In this document: positions 18,666-28,238 of the stretch, in pieces
Layout: the number at the start of each line of letters is the position of its first letter
Position numbering within the stretch: the stretch's first letter is position 1
Translations under genes and position numbers: made by a program
From: Chloroflexaceae bacterium
GTDB taxonomy: Bacteria > Chloroflexota > Chloroflexia > Chloroflexales > Chloroflexaceae
Length of the DNA stretch: 64,000 bases
Direction of reading: 5' to 3'
Assembly (NCBI GenBank): GCA_025057155.1
Contig: JANWYD010000017.1
Location: 1 to 64,000 of the forward strand
The notes under the pieces: model-generated
What the model was told of the DNA's origin: nothing
The model's input: only the letters and a program-made list of their open reading frames with translations
Database searches by the model: none

Positions 18666-21600
18666 TCGGAGTCCTCGTGCGCTTCAGGCGCGCCCGCCTG
18701 CTCCAGCGGGATCACAAAGCTAAAGGTGCTGCCTTTGCCGTGCTCGCTCTGCACCCACATTTCACCGCCGTGCTGTTCGACGAACTGCTTGGCGATAGCC
18801 AGGCCCAGTCCAGTCCCGCCGGCCACGTCGCGGAGGGGGTTGTCGGCGCGGTAGAAGGGACGGAACAGCTTCTTGAGCTGCTCGCGGGTCATGCCCACCC
18901 CATTATCTTCAACGTCAATTTGCAGCATATTGGCGGGGTTCAGAAACGCACGCACCTGGATGCGCCCGCGCTCATAGGTGTATTTCACGGCGTTGGAAAA
19001 CAGGTTCTGGAAGACCTGGGTAATACGCTTCTGATCAGCTACAACCAGGGGCAGCCCGGGCGCGATGTCAACGGTGACGTGCATCTCCTTGCGTTCGTAC
19101 TCGAGCCGCAGTGATTGCAGCACGTCGTTGATCACCTGCGAGATATCAACGCGGGTGAAGTTCAGTTTTTGCTTAGAGTCTGGGCGGGCGAAGTCGAGAA
19201 TATCCTCGATCAGCGCATGCAGGCGGTTGGTGTTCGTCTTGATAATCTGCAGATGGCTGATCTGATCCTCGCTCAGCGATTGGGCGCTGGTGAGGAGCAG
19301 CATATCTACGTAGCCTTTCACTGCGGTGAGCGGTGTGCGCAGTTCGTGGCTCACATCGGAGATGAACTGCCGCTTGGCGTGGTCGGCTTCGATCTCGCGG
19401 GTAATGTCGCGCAGCACCGCCACGCTGCCGTAGCGCTGTCCGTCACGACTATTGCTCATCACCGGCGCCAGGTTGACCGCAATCACCTGCGTGGGATCGC
19501 TCAGGTCGAGGTACATGGAGTAGGTGCGAGAACCTTCGCGCACCTGTCGCAGGCCATTAGTCAGGCCGCTATAGATGGTGGCGGCGCGTTTACGCTCCGT
19601 GTCATCAGCGCCGTAGGTCTCAAGCATGCGCAGGGGTTGGTGCAACATCACCTCAGCGGGAATCTCCAGCACCTTCGCGGCGGCCGGATTGTAGAGGATC
19701 ACGCGCTCCTCGGTATCGAGCACAATGACGCCTTCGGTGAGCGACTGGAAGACGGCGTTGCTCTTGGACGTCTCCTCAAGCTGGTCGGCGAGGAGCCGGG
19801 CGTTGGAACTCGCCAGGTCATTGATGTAGCTGTAGAGTTGCGCATTGTACAGCGCCGCCGCCGCCACGCCGGCAATCGTGCCGAGCAGGTTCATCTGCGA
19901 GTCGGTGAAATACCCCACCTCGGGGCTGGTCAGCACGAGCACCCCCAGCCGCGTATCGCCGGTGTTGAGCGGCACGGCGGCCACTGAGCGCACGTCATCG
20001 GCGCGACCGCTCTCCTGGAGCCAGCGCGGATCAAAACGCACATCGGCGATGTTGACCGATTCCTGGTGCTGCATGACCCACTTGGCCAGGCTCTCGCCGC
20101 TTGAAAAGTGGAGCGGAAAGTGGGCCAGACGCACCTCGCCACAGTCGTCGAGGACGGCCCGGCAGATCAGGTCGGAACTGGAGGGGTCGGAAAGGATGAT
20201 TGAACCCCGCCTGACTCCCAGGTTGAGCGAGATCAACTCCAGAGCGCGCCGGATGATCGCTTCGAGATCGAGCTGGGTGGTCAGTTCCAGGGTGATGGCG
20301 TGGACCGCCTCCAGACGCTCTTTTTCTTCGGCCAGTTGCCGGGCGTTGCGTTCGGCCTCAGCGGTGCGCTCGCTCACGCGCCGTTCCAGGTCGGCGGCCA
20401 GATTGGAGATCTGGCCGAACAGGCGCGCATTCTGGATGGCCTGGCTGGCCTGGTTGGCCAGGGCGAACGTCACGCTCACGGCTTCATCGTCATAGACGTT
20501 GGGCGTAGCCGTCCCCACAGCGAGTATGCCGACAAGTTCATTGTCAACCAGCAGCGGCGCGCCAATCCAGCTTCGCGCCTGCCAGCCGAGATCCGCCAGC
20601 GGCCTGAAGCGCGGGTCGCGGGCGGCGTCTTCGATTAACACAGGACGACGTTCAGCGGTCATGAATGCCAGCAGTTCGTGTTGTCCGGCATCGAAGGTTG
20701 CGCTCAGCAAGGCCGTCGCTTCCAGTCCTCGCGCCTCGGTGATATGCAGGTGGCCGTAGCCCTCGTCGCGGAGCAGCACGGCGGCGGTGTCATAGGTCAC
20801 CACGCGGCTCAACTGGTCGAGAATAAGCGTCTGAATCTCCTTGAGCGCCAGGGTGGAAGTAAACGACTGGGCCACGTCGCGCAGCGTGTCGGCCAGGAGG
20901 CGTCGTTGCTGCTCGAGCTGGAACAGGTGCGCGCTCTGCAGGGCCTGGCCGGCCTGGTTGGCCAGGATCGAGAAAAGCGAGACCTCATGGGCAGTCCACT
21001 CACGGGGATGCCAGTTGCCTACCCACAGTACCCCCAGGCGCTCATCGGGCGGGCCGAGGGCGATGCCCAGCACACTGCGGATGCCCAGTCGCACCGCATC
21101 AGGATTGGCGTCGGCGTGTTCGCGCAGGTCGCTGATCGCCAGCGCCTGGCCGCTCGCCAGCAGTTGTGCAGTCATGCCATCGAGACGGAAGTTGATGTGC
21201 AGGTCCTCACGGCGACGGTGATGCTCCATCAATATCTGCCGCGCGACGCGCCCCTGCCGGTCAAGCCGCAGCACTGCGCAGAGCGTCGCCCCCAGCAGGT
21301 TGATCGCGGCGTCGGCGACCAGGTGCATAGTCTCATCAGGGTCAAGCGTTCCCGAGAGGTTCTGGGTGACCTCGAAGAGGGTGGTCATCTCGCGGGCATG
21401 ATGGCGCGTCTCGCTGAACAGGCGCGCGTTGTTCAGCGCCACGGCGGCCTGATTGGCCACCGTGGCAAGAAAGCGTCGAGCATTCTCGTCGAAGGCGCGC
21501 GGCTCGGGGCTTTGAATGTTGATTACGCCGAGCACTTCATGCCCGAACAGGATCGGGGCGACCAGGAAGGACTGAGCATCAGTACCGGCGCAAATTCGGT

Positions 21601-24600
21601 CATCGGCCAGGTCCAGTCCCAGTTGCGCTGCCTCGGCGAGGGTGCGGATGAGCAGCGACTGGCGGTTGCGGATGGCCCAGCCGCTGGCCCCTTGCGGATG
21701 CACCCGCGCGGGGATGGAGGCGGGCCGGCCGCGGTCGAACGCCAGCGGAAAATGCAGCGTATCGTGCTGCGCTTCGTAGATGCCGATCAGCGAGGTGCTG
21801 ACGTCAATCACCTCGGCGATCCCGGCGTGCAACTTCTCCAGCAGGGTCTGAAGTTCAAGCGAGGCATTGACGGCGGCGCTGATCTTATTGATGGTGGTCA
21901 GCTCATTAATGCGTTGTTCGCGCTCCTCAAAGAGGCGAGCATTCTCCAGCGCGGCGGCCGCCTGGTTGGCCAGGCCCGCCAGGAGGGTCTGCTCGTCGCC
22001 GGTGAAGCGCCGCGGCGCGTTGGTCATGACGCTGAGTACGCCGACGATCCGCTCGTGGTAGATCACCGGCACGCCCATGTAGGAGATCAGGTTGTTAGCC
22101 TGCTGGAAGGCGGGGAAGAGCGAGCCGCCCGCGACGTTCACATCGTCAATGACCAGCGGCTGCCCGGTTGCGGCCACACGACCGGTCAGCCCCCGGCCCA
22201 CGGGCACCCGCATGTGGCGCGCCTGCTCCATAGCAATGCCGTGGAGCGCGGCGGGCACAAGCACGTTTTCGTCGTTAATGGTCCAGAGAGCCACGGTGGT
22301 CACCTGCAGGCGGCGGCTCACCAGCTCCATCAACTTATCAAGCACTTCTTGCGGGCGCAACAGCGATGAGAGTATGCGCGCGGCGTCAAGGAGGGTCGTC
22401 TGCTCGGCGACTTTCTGCTCCAGCGCCTGCGCGTTGCGCTGAGCGGCCTGGAAGGCCTGGGCGCGAGCGATCGCCGTACTGGTCTGGTTGGCGATTGTCT
22501 GGCACAGGGTCAACGTCTGCGGTTGGAAGGTTCCCCGGCGCCCTACGAAGTCGAGGCCCACCGCGCCGATCACCTGACCGTCAATGATGATCGGCACCGT
22601 GGCGATCGAGCGAATATCGAGTTTGGCGAAGGTAGGATGCGAGGGCGCGAACAGCGGGTCGTGCTGCGCGTCGAGCGCCACCAGCGGCTTCTGGTGTTCA
22701 TCGAGCCAGGCGACGGCGGGGTTATTGGCGATGGGCACCTCGATCTGGTCAAGGATGCCCGAATGGACATGTTCGGCGACCGCCGGAGCGACGCCCCGCT
22801 CCCGGTCGTAGATCACCAGGCGCGCCTGATCCACGCCGGCAGCATCGGCCATGGCGTCAACGATCACCTGGTAGATGCGCTGCACATCAGTTTCCGCGGC
22901 GGCCAGCACCGACACACGATTGAGCAGTTCGAGCCGGTGGACCTGTTCGCGGGCCTGGGCCAGCAGGCGGGCATTGTGCACGCCCAGGGCGAGCTGGTTG
23001 GCCACAGTGGTCATGAACGCCAGTTCGCGCTCGCCGTAGATCCCCGGCTCGTAGCTCGTGACCGCAATGACCCCGACCACGCCGCCGTCAACCACCAGCA
23101 AGGGCACGCCCAGCCACGCCGCCGACTGCCTGGCGTTGCCCGGGGACGCCAGTGAGAATCCATGTTCGGAATACTCGCGACTGAGGTCGTGAAAGCGCAG
23201 ATGGCGCCGGGTGCGGATAATGGTCTCCACCAGACTGCCAGGGATCGGGGGTCGCGGCTGGCGGTCCAGTTTGTCAATCCCTTGGTCAACTTCCAGCGAG
23301 AGCGAGATGAGGTTCTCATCTTCGTGGTAGACATAGATGAAGCAGCAATCGAGCGGCAGAAAAGTCGCCAGTTGCAGGTAAGTCTGCCGCAACATCTCTT
23401 CCAGGTCCAGGGTCGAGCTGGTAATCTGACCGATACGGTTAATGATGTTCAGTTCGGCCAGACGCCGCTCGCGTTCCTGGAACAGAGCGGCGCGTTCCAT
23501 GGCGACGGCGAGCTGGTTCCCCAGGGCGGCGAGGAACTGCCGATCGCGTTCGGTGAAGACGTGGGGAGCGACGTCCTGCACGTTGAGCACGCCGATGACG
23601 CGGCCCTGGCTGATCAGGGGCACGCCGAGCCATGATCGTGTCGGCGGATCGCCCTCGGCATAGTTCACGGTCTGGGCCAGATACTGCGGTTCGTTCTGCA
23701 GATCGCCGATGAGCAGCGCTTCGCCGCTATCAATGATCAGGGCGGTCAACCCGGCCTTGGGCGCGCTCAACTGGTGCGCCGTGGCGAGCACCTCGCCCTG
23801 GCGCATGAACAACTCAAAGCGAATCTGCTCGGTTTCGGGCCGGTAACTGGCGATGTAGAAGTAGCTCGGCACGCCCAGGTAGGCCACGATCTCTTCATAG
23901 ACCCGCTGTAGCAGGGTGTTGAGATCGGTAGTCGAGGTGGCCGCGGTGCCAACCTTGTAGAGGGCGGCCATCTGCTCAGCGCGGGCGCGAGCGTCATCGA
24001 GGAGCAGGTGGTTCTCGATGGCAATCGCCGCCTGATCGGCGAAAATCGCCAGTGGTTCAACCGCTCGCGGGGTGGGCCGGCGGCGGTCCTGCGGATCGCC
24101 GGCAAACATGAGGCCCAGCAGAGCGCCTTCGGTGGAGTAGAGCGGCACGCACAGGCGATCCTCAGGTTGCCATTCATGGGGGAGGCGCGCGTCGTTGAAG
24201 GGCAGGTAGCTGAAGATTTCAGTGACAAACCCGGCCTCGAGGGTGCGGCTTTCTTCAGCCGGCACGAAATAACAGCGTCCCATGCGGAAGCGCGGCGCCA
24301 GGTAGCGGCGGGCCAGTTCCGCCGGCAGGGGGGTGCGGGCCATGCGCTCCTGCTCGCTCAGAGGAATGCCTGCAGCGGCCACGGGGCGCAACAGGTCGGG
24401 CCGCTCGCGGTCGGTGACGCAGAAGATAACGGTGCGAAAGTTAACCGACTCGACCGTACTGTAGCCTATCTGTTCCAGCAGGCTGGCCAGGTTGCGATCG
24501 GCGCGGAGGGCTTGCCCGATTTCAAGCACGTTGTTGAGGATCTGGGCGCGCCCTTTCTGCACCCGATAGAGCTGTTCGAGTTCGGCGTAGCGCTGGGCGT

Positions 24601-27064
24601 TGCCGATTCCCACTGCGGTCTGATGCGAGAGGGCGCGAAGGAACTCGACAGCGTCGTGGTCGAAGGCGCGGGGGCGAGGGGCCAGCAGCAGCATCACTCC
24701 GTAGACCCCGGCCTGGTAAAAAATCGGCGCGGCGAGGGCCGAACGCGCCGCAGGCGCCCGCACCACCATCAGTTCGGCAGGGTCGAGTTCGTGGCAAATT
24801 TCCGGCTCGCGGCGGGCAAGGGCGTTGTAGGCGGTAATCAGCCCGGCGGGAAGCGGGTTGCCCAGCAGGCTCGCGCGGTACGCTTCGCCGAAGCCGACCG
24901 CCTCGACCACCACGTAGAGGTCTTCTTCAGCGGGACCCGCATCATCAAAGGAACGCTGGTAAATTTCCGGCGCGAACTGCCCGCCGAGGGCATTCAGCGC
25001 CACCTCGCGGTCGGTGGCGCCTTCGACGGCGCGCAGGGCGATCAGCCCCTGGGTGGCCCCGGTGACGCGCAGGGCCTGTTCCAGCACGTATTCGAGGATC
25101 TCGGAACGATCCAGGGTAATGGCCAGCTGGCTGGAGACGCGCTGCAGAGCACGGAGCTGTTCGATCCGCGCGCGCAGACTGGCGTCGGTCTGCTCATAGC
25201 GCTTCGCGTTGGCTATCGCCTGGGCCGACTGCCCGGCGACAATCGAGAGCAGCCGGGTGTCATCCTCGCTGAAGGCAGCGGGCCGGACCGAGAACAGTTC
25301 CAGCAGGCCCAGCGCCTCGTCGCCGAGACGTAGCGGCACGCCCACATAGGCCCGTACCGGCAGGCCATCGTCGAAGCGCAGGTCTTTCAGGTGGCCGAGC
25401 TGATGGGCGTTGGGCGCAAGCTGTTGCAGATCATCCACGCGCAGCGGCGTCCGAGAATCCAGCAGACGCTCATCGGGGCTGTGACTCGGCCACTCGGAAG
25501 CAGACAGGCCCCAGCGCACCCCCGGGCGCAGGAGGCGCGTATGCCAGTCATAGAGGCTGATCTGGGCGCCGCTGAAGCGCACCAGCTTCTGCACTCCCTC
25601 CAGAATGGCCGTCAGGGTCTGATCAAGATCCAGGCCGGCATTCAGCCGCTGGCTGACCTGCTGGAGCAATTCGAGTTCGCTGGCTCGCTGGCGTTCGGCC
25701 AGGTAGAGGCGGCGATTGAAGATGGCCGTAGCCACCTGGCTGGCGAGCACCCGGGCCAGGTTGCGTTCAGCCGAGGACAACCGGTGGCGCGGGTGAGCGA
25801 AGCCGATAACCATGCACCCGATCATCTCGGCTTTGCCGCGCAGGGGCAACAACACCGCGCTGCGGCAGCCATCGTTGGTCAGGTGGCGGGCCAGGGAGTG
25901 GTGATCAGCGATGGCGGCGGTATCCTCGATCACCACGTGATCGCTCAATGCGACCTGGGCCAGTATATCCGCCGCGCCGATCAGTCCCAGGCGCATACCG
26001 TTCCCGGCGTGGTGATCGCGTCCGGTCTCACTAAACGACCCGGCGACATACAGAGAGTCGGCGGCGCGTTGATCGCGCAGCAGCACCATGCAATAATCGG
26101 CCCCCAGGGCAGCGGCGATATTCTCGGTGGCCCGATTGAGCACCTGCTCTATCTGGGTATCGGTATGGATAGCCTGGCTGATCTCATAGAGCACGAACAG
26201 TTCGCGCGCTCGTTGTTGTTCCCGGCTAAAGAGCCGGGTGTTCTGCACAAGCAGGGTGGCCTGAGCGGCAAAAAGCTCTGCGAGCCGGCGCAGGCGGCCC
26301 GGCGCGCTCGTGTGGGTGAGCAGGAGCACCAGCACGCCGATCAAGGCATCCTGGGCAAGCAGCGGCAAGGCAAGAGCCGCGCGTTCCCCGTGGGAGGCGA
26401 CGCCGCGGCGGCGCCCGGCCGGGTGTATGCTGCCGACCGCGGGGGCGCGCGTCGTCGCCACGCGAGTTGGCAGGCTGACGCCAGCAAGGGGCAGGGTGAG
26501 AGGAAACTGGAACGCCCCGTCAGCGGCGGCCAGCAGCAGCAACTTGCCATCATCCTCTTCGAGCGAGTAGATGGCGCCGCTCTCCACCCCGATAAGCGGC
26601 GCCGCCCGTGTGAGCAGGGCTTGCAGCAGGGTGCGGCCATCAAGGGCGCCTACCCGTTCCAGGCTGGCGGCCGCCAGCGCGCGGATCTGCTCGCTGATCG
26701 CCGCCTCTTCGCCCCGGCGCCGGGCAAGCAACGTCAGGGTCAGTTGTGCGGCAAGGGCGTGGAGAAAGCTCGGCTCGAGCCGCGCGGCCTCGGCGCCGAG
26801 GTGCAAGCGCCCGAGCAGCTCGCCCTCTAACTCTAGCAGCAGAGGGGCCGGATCTGCAGTTGCGTCGCCCCAACTTGCCTCGGCGACAACCACGCCATCC
26901 TCGATCACCTCCAGGCGCCCGGCCGAGATGGGCAGGAGGCGCGCCATCAACGCAGCCAGTTTGCGGGCGTAACTCTCCGCATCAACGGGGCCGGCGCTGT
27001 TGTAGGCGCAGGCGGCAAGTTGGGCGAGCAATTCCCAGCCGCTCGAAGCGATCGTCATATCCAT
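18662..27064 (-). CDS. Giant multi-GAF sensor histidine kinase
   Basis: 2800 residues. By eye there are about fourteen GAF modules in tandem, the first (1-150) degenerate, each ending in an ANQAAxAIxNARLF-like helix that leads by a short coiled linker to the next. Then come a PAS domain (about 2440-2560, FQSLTEGVIVLDTEERVILYNPAA), a HisKA domain with phospho-acceptor His2573 in DVSHELRTPL, and an HATPase domain with NLFSNAVKY (N box), DVEDNGVGM (G1) and GGTGLGLAIAK (G2). There is no membrane segment or signal peptide, so it should be cytoplasmic. A REC protein lies upstream (27277) and the hydrolase-fold protein is coupled downstream. The ligands are unknown. The start is ATG 27064 or the in-frame ATG at 27058; neither has a strong ribosome site. 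Confidence 0.93.
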   Translation of the reverse strand: MDMTIASSGWELLAQLAACAYNSAGPVDAESYARKLAALMARLLPISAGRLEVIEDGVVVAEASWGDATADPAPLLLELEGELLGRLHLGAEAARLEPSFLHALAAQLTLTLLARRRGEEAAISEQIRALAAASLERVGALDGRTLLQALLTRAAPLIGVESGAIYSLEEDDGKLLLLAAADGAFQFPLTLPLAGVSLPTRVATTRAPAVGSIHPAGRRRGVASHGERAALALPLLAQDALIGVLVLLLTHTSAPGRLRRLAELFAAQATLLVQNTRLFSREQQRARELFVLYEISQAIHTDTQIEQVLNRATENIAAALGADYCMVLLRDQRAADSLYVAGSFSETGRDHHAGNGMRLGLIGAADILAQVALSDHVVIEDTAAIADHHSLARHLTNDGCRSAVLLPLRGKAEMIGCMVIGFAHPRHRLSSAERNLARVLASQVATAIFNRRLYLAERQRASELELLQQVSQRLNAGLDLDQTLTAILEGVQKLVRFSGAQISLYDWHTRLLRPGVRWGLSASEWPSHSPDERLLDSRTPLRVDDLQQLAPNAHQLGHLKDLRFDDGLPVRAYVGVPLRLGDEALGLLELFSVRPAAFSEDDTRLLSIVAGQSAQAIANAKRYEQTDASLRARIEQLRALQRVSSQLAITLDRSEILEYVLEQALRVTGATQGLIALRAVEGATDREVALNALGGQFAPEIYQRSFDDAGPAEEDLYVVVEAVGFGEAYRASLLGNPLPAGLITAYNALARREPEICHELDPAELMVVRAPAARSALAAPIFYQAGVYGVMLLLAPRPRAFDHDAVEFLRALSHQTAVGIGNAQRYAELEQLYRVQKGRAQILNNVLEIGQALRADRNLASLLEQIGYSTVESVNFRTVIFCVTDRERPDLLRPVAAAGIPLSEQERMARTPLPAELARRYLAPRFRMGRCYFVPAEESRTLEAGFVTEIFSYLPFNDARLPHEWQPEDRLCVPLYSTEGALLGLMFAGDPQDRRRPTPRAVEPLAIFADQAAIAIENHLLLDDARARAEQMAALYKVGTAATSTTDLNTLLQRVYEEIVAYLGVPSYFYIASYRPETEQIRFELFMRQGEVLATAHQLSAPKAGLTALIIDSGEALLIGDLQNEPQYLAQTVNYAEGDPPTRSWLGVPLISQGRVIGVLNVQDVAPHVFTERDRQFLAALGNQLAVAMERAALFQERERRLAELNIINRIGQITSSTLDLEEMLRQTYLQLATFLPLDCCFIYVYHEDENLISLSLEVDQGIDKLDRQPRPPIPGSLVETIIRTRRHLRFHDLSREYSEHGFSLASPGNARQSAAWLGVPLLVVDGGVVGVIAVTSYEPGIYGERELAFMTTVANQLALGVHNARLLAQAREQVHRLELLNRVSVLAAAETDVQRIYQVIVDAMADAAGVDQARLVIYDRERGVAPAVAEHVHSGILDQIEVPIANNPAVAWLDEHQKPLVALDAQHDPLFAPSHPTFAKLDIRSIATVPIIIDGQVIGAVGLDFVGRRGTFQPQTLTLCQTIANQTSTAIARAQAFQAAQRNAQALEQKVAEQTTLLDAARILSSLLRPQEVLDKLMELVSRRLQVTTVALWTINDENVLVPAALHGIAMEQARHMRVPVGRGLTGRVAATGQPLVIDDVNVAGGSLFPAFQQANNLISYMGVPVIYHERIVGVLSVMTNAPRRFTGDEQTLLAGLANQAAAALENARLFEEREQRINELTTINKISAAVNASLELQTLLEKLHAGIAEVIDVSTSLIGIYEAQHDTLHFPLAFDRGRPASIPARVHPQGASGWAIRNRQSLLIRTLAEAAQLGLDLADDRICAGTDAQSFLVAPILFGHEVLGVINIQSPEPRAFDENARRFLATVANQAAVALNNARLFSETRHHAREMTTLFEVTQNLSGTLDPDETMHLVADAAINLLGATLCAVLRLDRQGRVARQILMEHHRRREDLHINFRLDGMTAQLLASGQALAISDLREHADANPDAVRLGIRSVLGIALGPPDERLGVLWVGNWHPREWTAHEVSLFSILANQAGQALQSAHLFQLEQQRRLLADTLRDVAQSFTSTLALKEIQTLILDQLSRVVTYDTAAVLLRDEGYGHLHITEARGLEATALLSATFDAGQHELLAFMTAERRPVLIEDAARDPRFRPLADLGWQARSWIGAPLLVDNELVGILAVGTATPNVYDDEAVSVTFALANQASQAIQNARLFGQISNLAADLERRVSERTAEAERNARQLAEEKERLEAVHAITLELTTQLDLEAIIRRALELISLNLGVRRGSIILSDPSSSDLICRAVLDDCGEVRLAHFPLHFSSGESLAKWVMQHQESVNIADVRFDPRWLQESGRADDVRSVAAVPLNTGDTRLGVLVLTSPEVGYFTDSQMNLLGTIAGVAAAALYNAQLYSYINDLASSNARLLADQLEETSKSNAVFQSLTEGVIVLDTEERVILYNPAAAKVLEIPAEVMLHQPLRMLETYGADDTERKRAATIYSGLTNGLRQVREGSRTYSMYLDLSDPTQVIAVNLAPVMSNSRDGQRYGSVAVLRDITREIEADHAKRQFISDVSHELRTPLTAVKGYVDMLLLTSAQSLSEDQISHLQIIKTNTNRLHALIEDILDFARPDSKQKLNFTRVDISQVINDVLQSLRLEYERKEMHVTVDIAPGLPLVVADQKRITQVFQNLFSNAVKYTYERGRIQVRAFLNPANMLQIDVEDNGVGMTREQLKKLFRPFYRADNPLRDVAGGTGLGLAIAKQFVEQHGGEMWVQSEHGKGSTFSFVIPLEQAGAPEAHEDSE

Positions 27065-27276
27065 AGGGTGTAGCGCGCCAATGCAGTATGCCGGAGCGCT
27101 GGCCGGATGCTTGTGCAGGCTGTTCGCAGGAGATGCAGAGAGGCGCAGAGGACGGGCTGATCGAAGCCCTCTGCGCTCTCCGCGTCCTCCCCGATGCGTC
27201 CGTGTTCGCTAGCTGTGAGTGCCGTCCGTCCCCCCCCGGGGGGACTTTCGGAATTCAAGGGCGTGGTGGTTGTCCT

Positions 27277-28221
27277 TTACCGTCGTCCGTAGGCTACGGC
27301 GCTCTTGCGACCCTGCTCCCGCGCCTGCTGCACGGCGCGTAGACGGATCTCCTCGGCCAGTTCGCTCAACTCGCGAATATCCGCGAATGGGCCGTCCTGG
27401 CTGGTAATGACCCCAACGGAAAGCGACATCAGCGGCGCCTGGCGCAGGTTGCCGTTTTCGTCGGCTACTTCGAGGTAGCCCTGTTTACGGTGCTTGAAGT
27501 TGTAGTGCAGGCCGATCTCGTCATCGAAGCGCGCGATCAGCCGTTCGCAGATCGCGCGAAGGTGATCGGGGGTGGAGGTCACAACGAAATCCGGACCAAC
27601 GACCATCTGGCCCACAAACTCTTCATTGCCGCCCAGTTCGTTAATGGCCTCGTTGAGCAGCAGGGCGGTAAACTTCAGCACATCTTCGCCCGCGACAGGG
27701 CCGTAGCTCTGGGTGAAGGTTTCAAAGCCATTAATATGGATGAGCGCCATGGCCCAACCTTCGGCCGAGCGTAACGAGCGTAGCTGGTCGGTGATTAGAT
27801 CAGCCGTGGGCAGATTGGTGACCGGATGCAACTGGTTCTTGCGCCGGGCCTCTTCGAGCTGGTTCTTGACAATCGTATGCACCTCTTCGATATCGAAGGG
27901 CTTAACAATATAGTATTGCGCCTGGACCTCGCCCAGGCCGCGCAGCCGGTCGGCGCGTTCGCCGCGGGCGGTCAGAAAGATGATCGGGATATGCCGGGTG
28001 CGCGGGCTGGCCCGCAGGGCCTTGCCGATCTCATAACCCTCCATATCGGGGAGCATCACATCCAGCAGGGCGAGATTGGGGGGCGTCTTGTTGCAGATCT
28101 CAAGCGCCGCCGAACCGCGCATCGCAGTGTATACTTCATACCCCTGGGACGTAAAATAAATCTTCAGCAGGCTGGAAATATCTGCCTGGTCCTCAACCAC
28201 CAGAATACGCTCTTTACTCAC
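27277..28221 (-). CDS. Response regulator with degenerate GGDEF-like output domain
   Basis: 314 residues. The receiver domain (1-125) has the acidic pocket ED near residues 10-11, phospho-acceptor Asp in LALLDVMLPD (about 54), T in IIFLTARGE and K in YYIVKPFD. The C-terminal part has diguanylate-cyclase architecture (HPVTNLPTADLITDQL, MALIHINGFETFTQSYG), but the active-site GGDEF is replaced by VGPDF within MVVGPDFVV, so it should not make cyclic di-GMP. It may bind GTP or serve as a protein interface. It is 17 bp after the beta-helix gene and 212 bp before the giant kinase on the same strand, hence the likely phospho-partner of that kinase. Confidence 0.88.
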   Translation of the reverse strand: MSKERILVVEDQADISSLLKIYFTSQGYEVYTAMRGSAALEICNKTPPNLALLDVMLPDMEGYEIGKALRASPRTRHIPIIFLTARGERADRLRGLGEVQAQYYIVKPFDIEEVHTIVKNQLEEARRKNQLHPVTNLPTADLITDQLRSLRSAEGWAMALIHINGFETFTQSYGPVAGEDVLKFTALLLNEAINELGGNEEFVGQMVVGPDFVVTSTPDHLRAICERLIARFDDEIGLHYNFKHRKQGYLEVADENGNLRQAPLMSLSVGVITSQDGPFADIRELSELAEEIRLRAVQQAREQGRKSAVAYGRR

Positions 28222-28238
28222 GAGCGGTCCTCCTCAAG

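Noticed and set aside
20678-22369. Long open frames (up to 563 codons) on the plus strand across the giant kinase gene
   Set aside because: They mirror high-GC codon use of the minus-strand kinase; no domain, start signal or sensible composition, whereas the minus strand encodes clear GAF modules.
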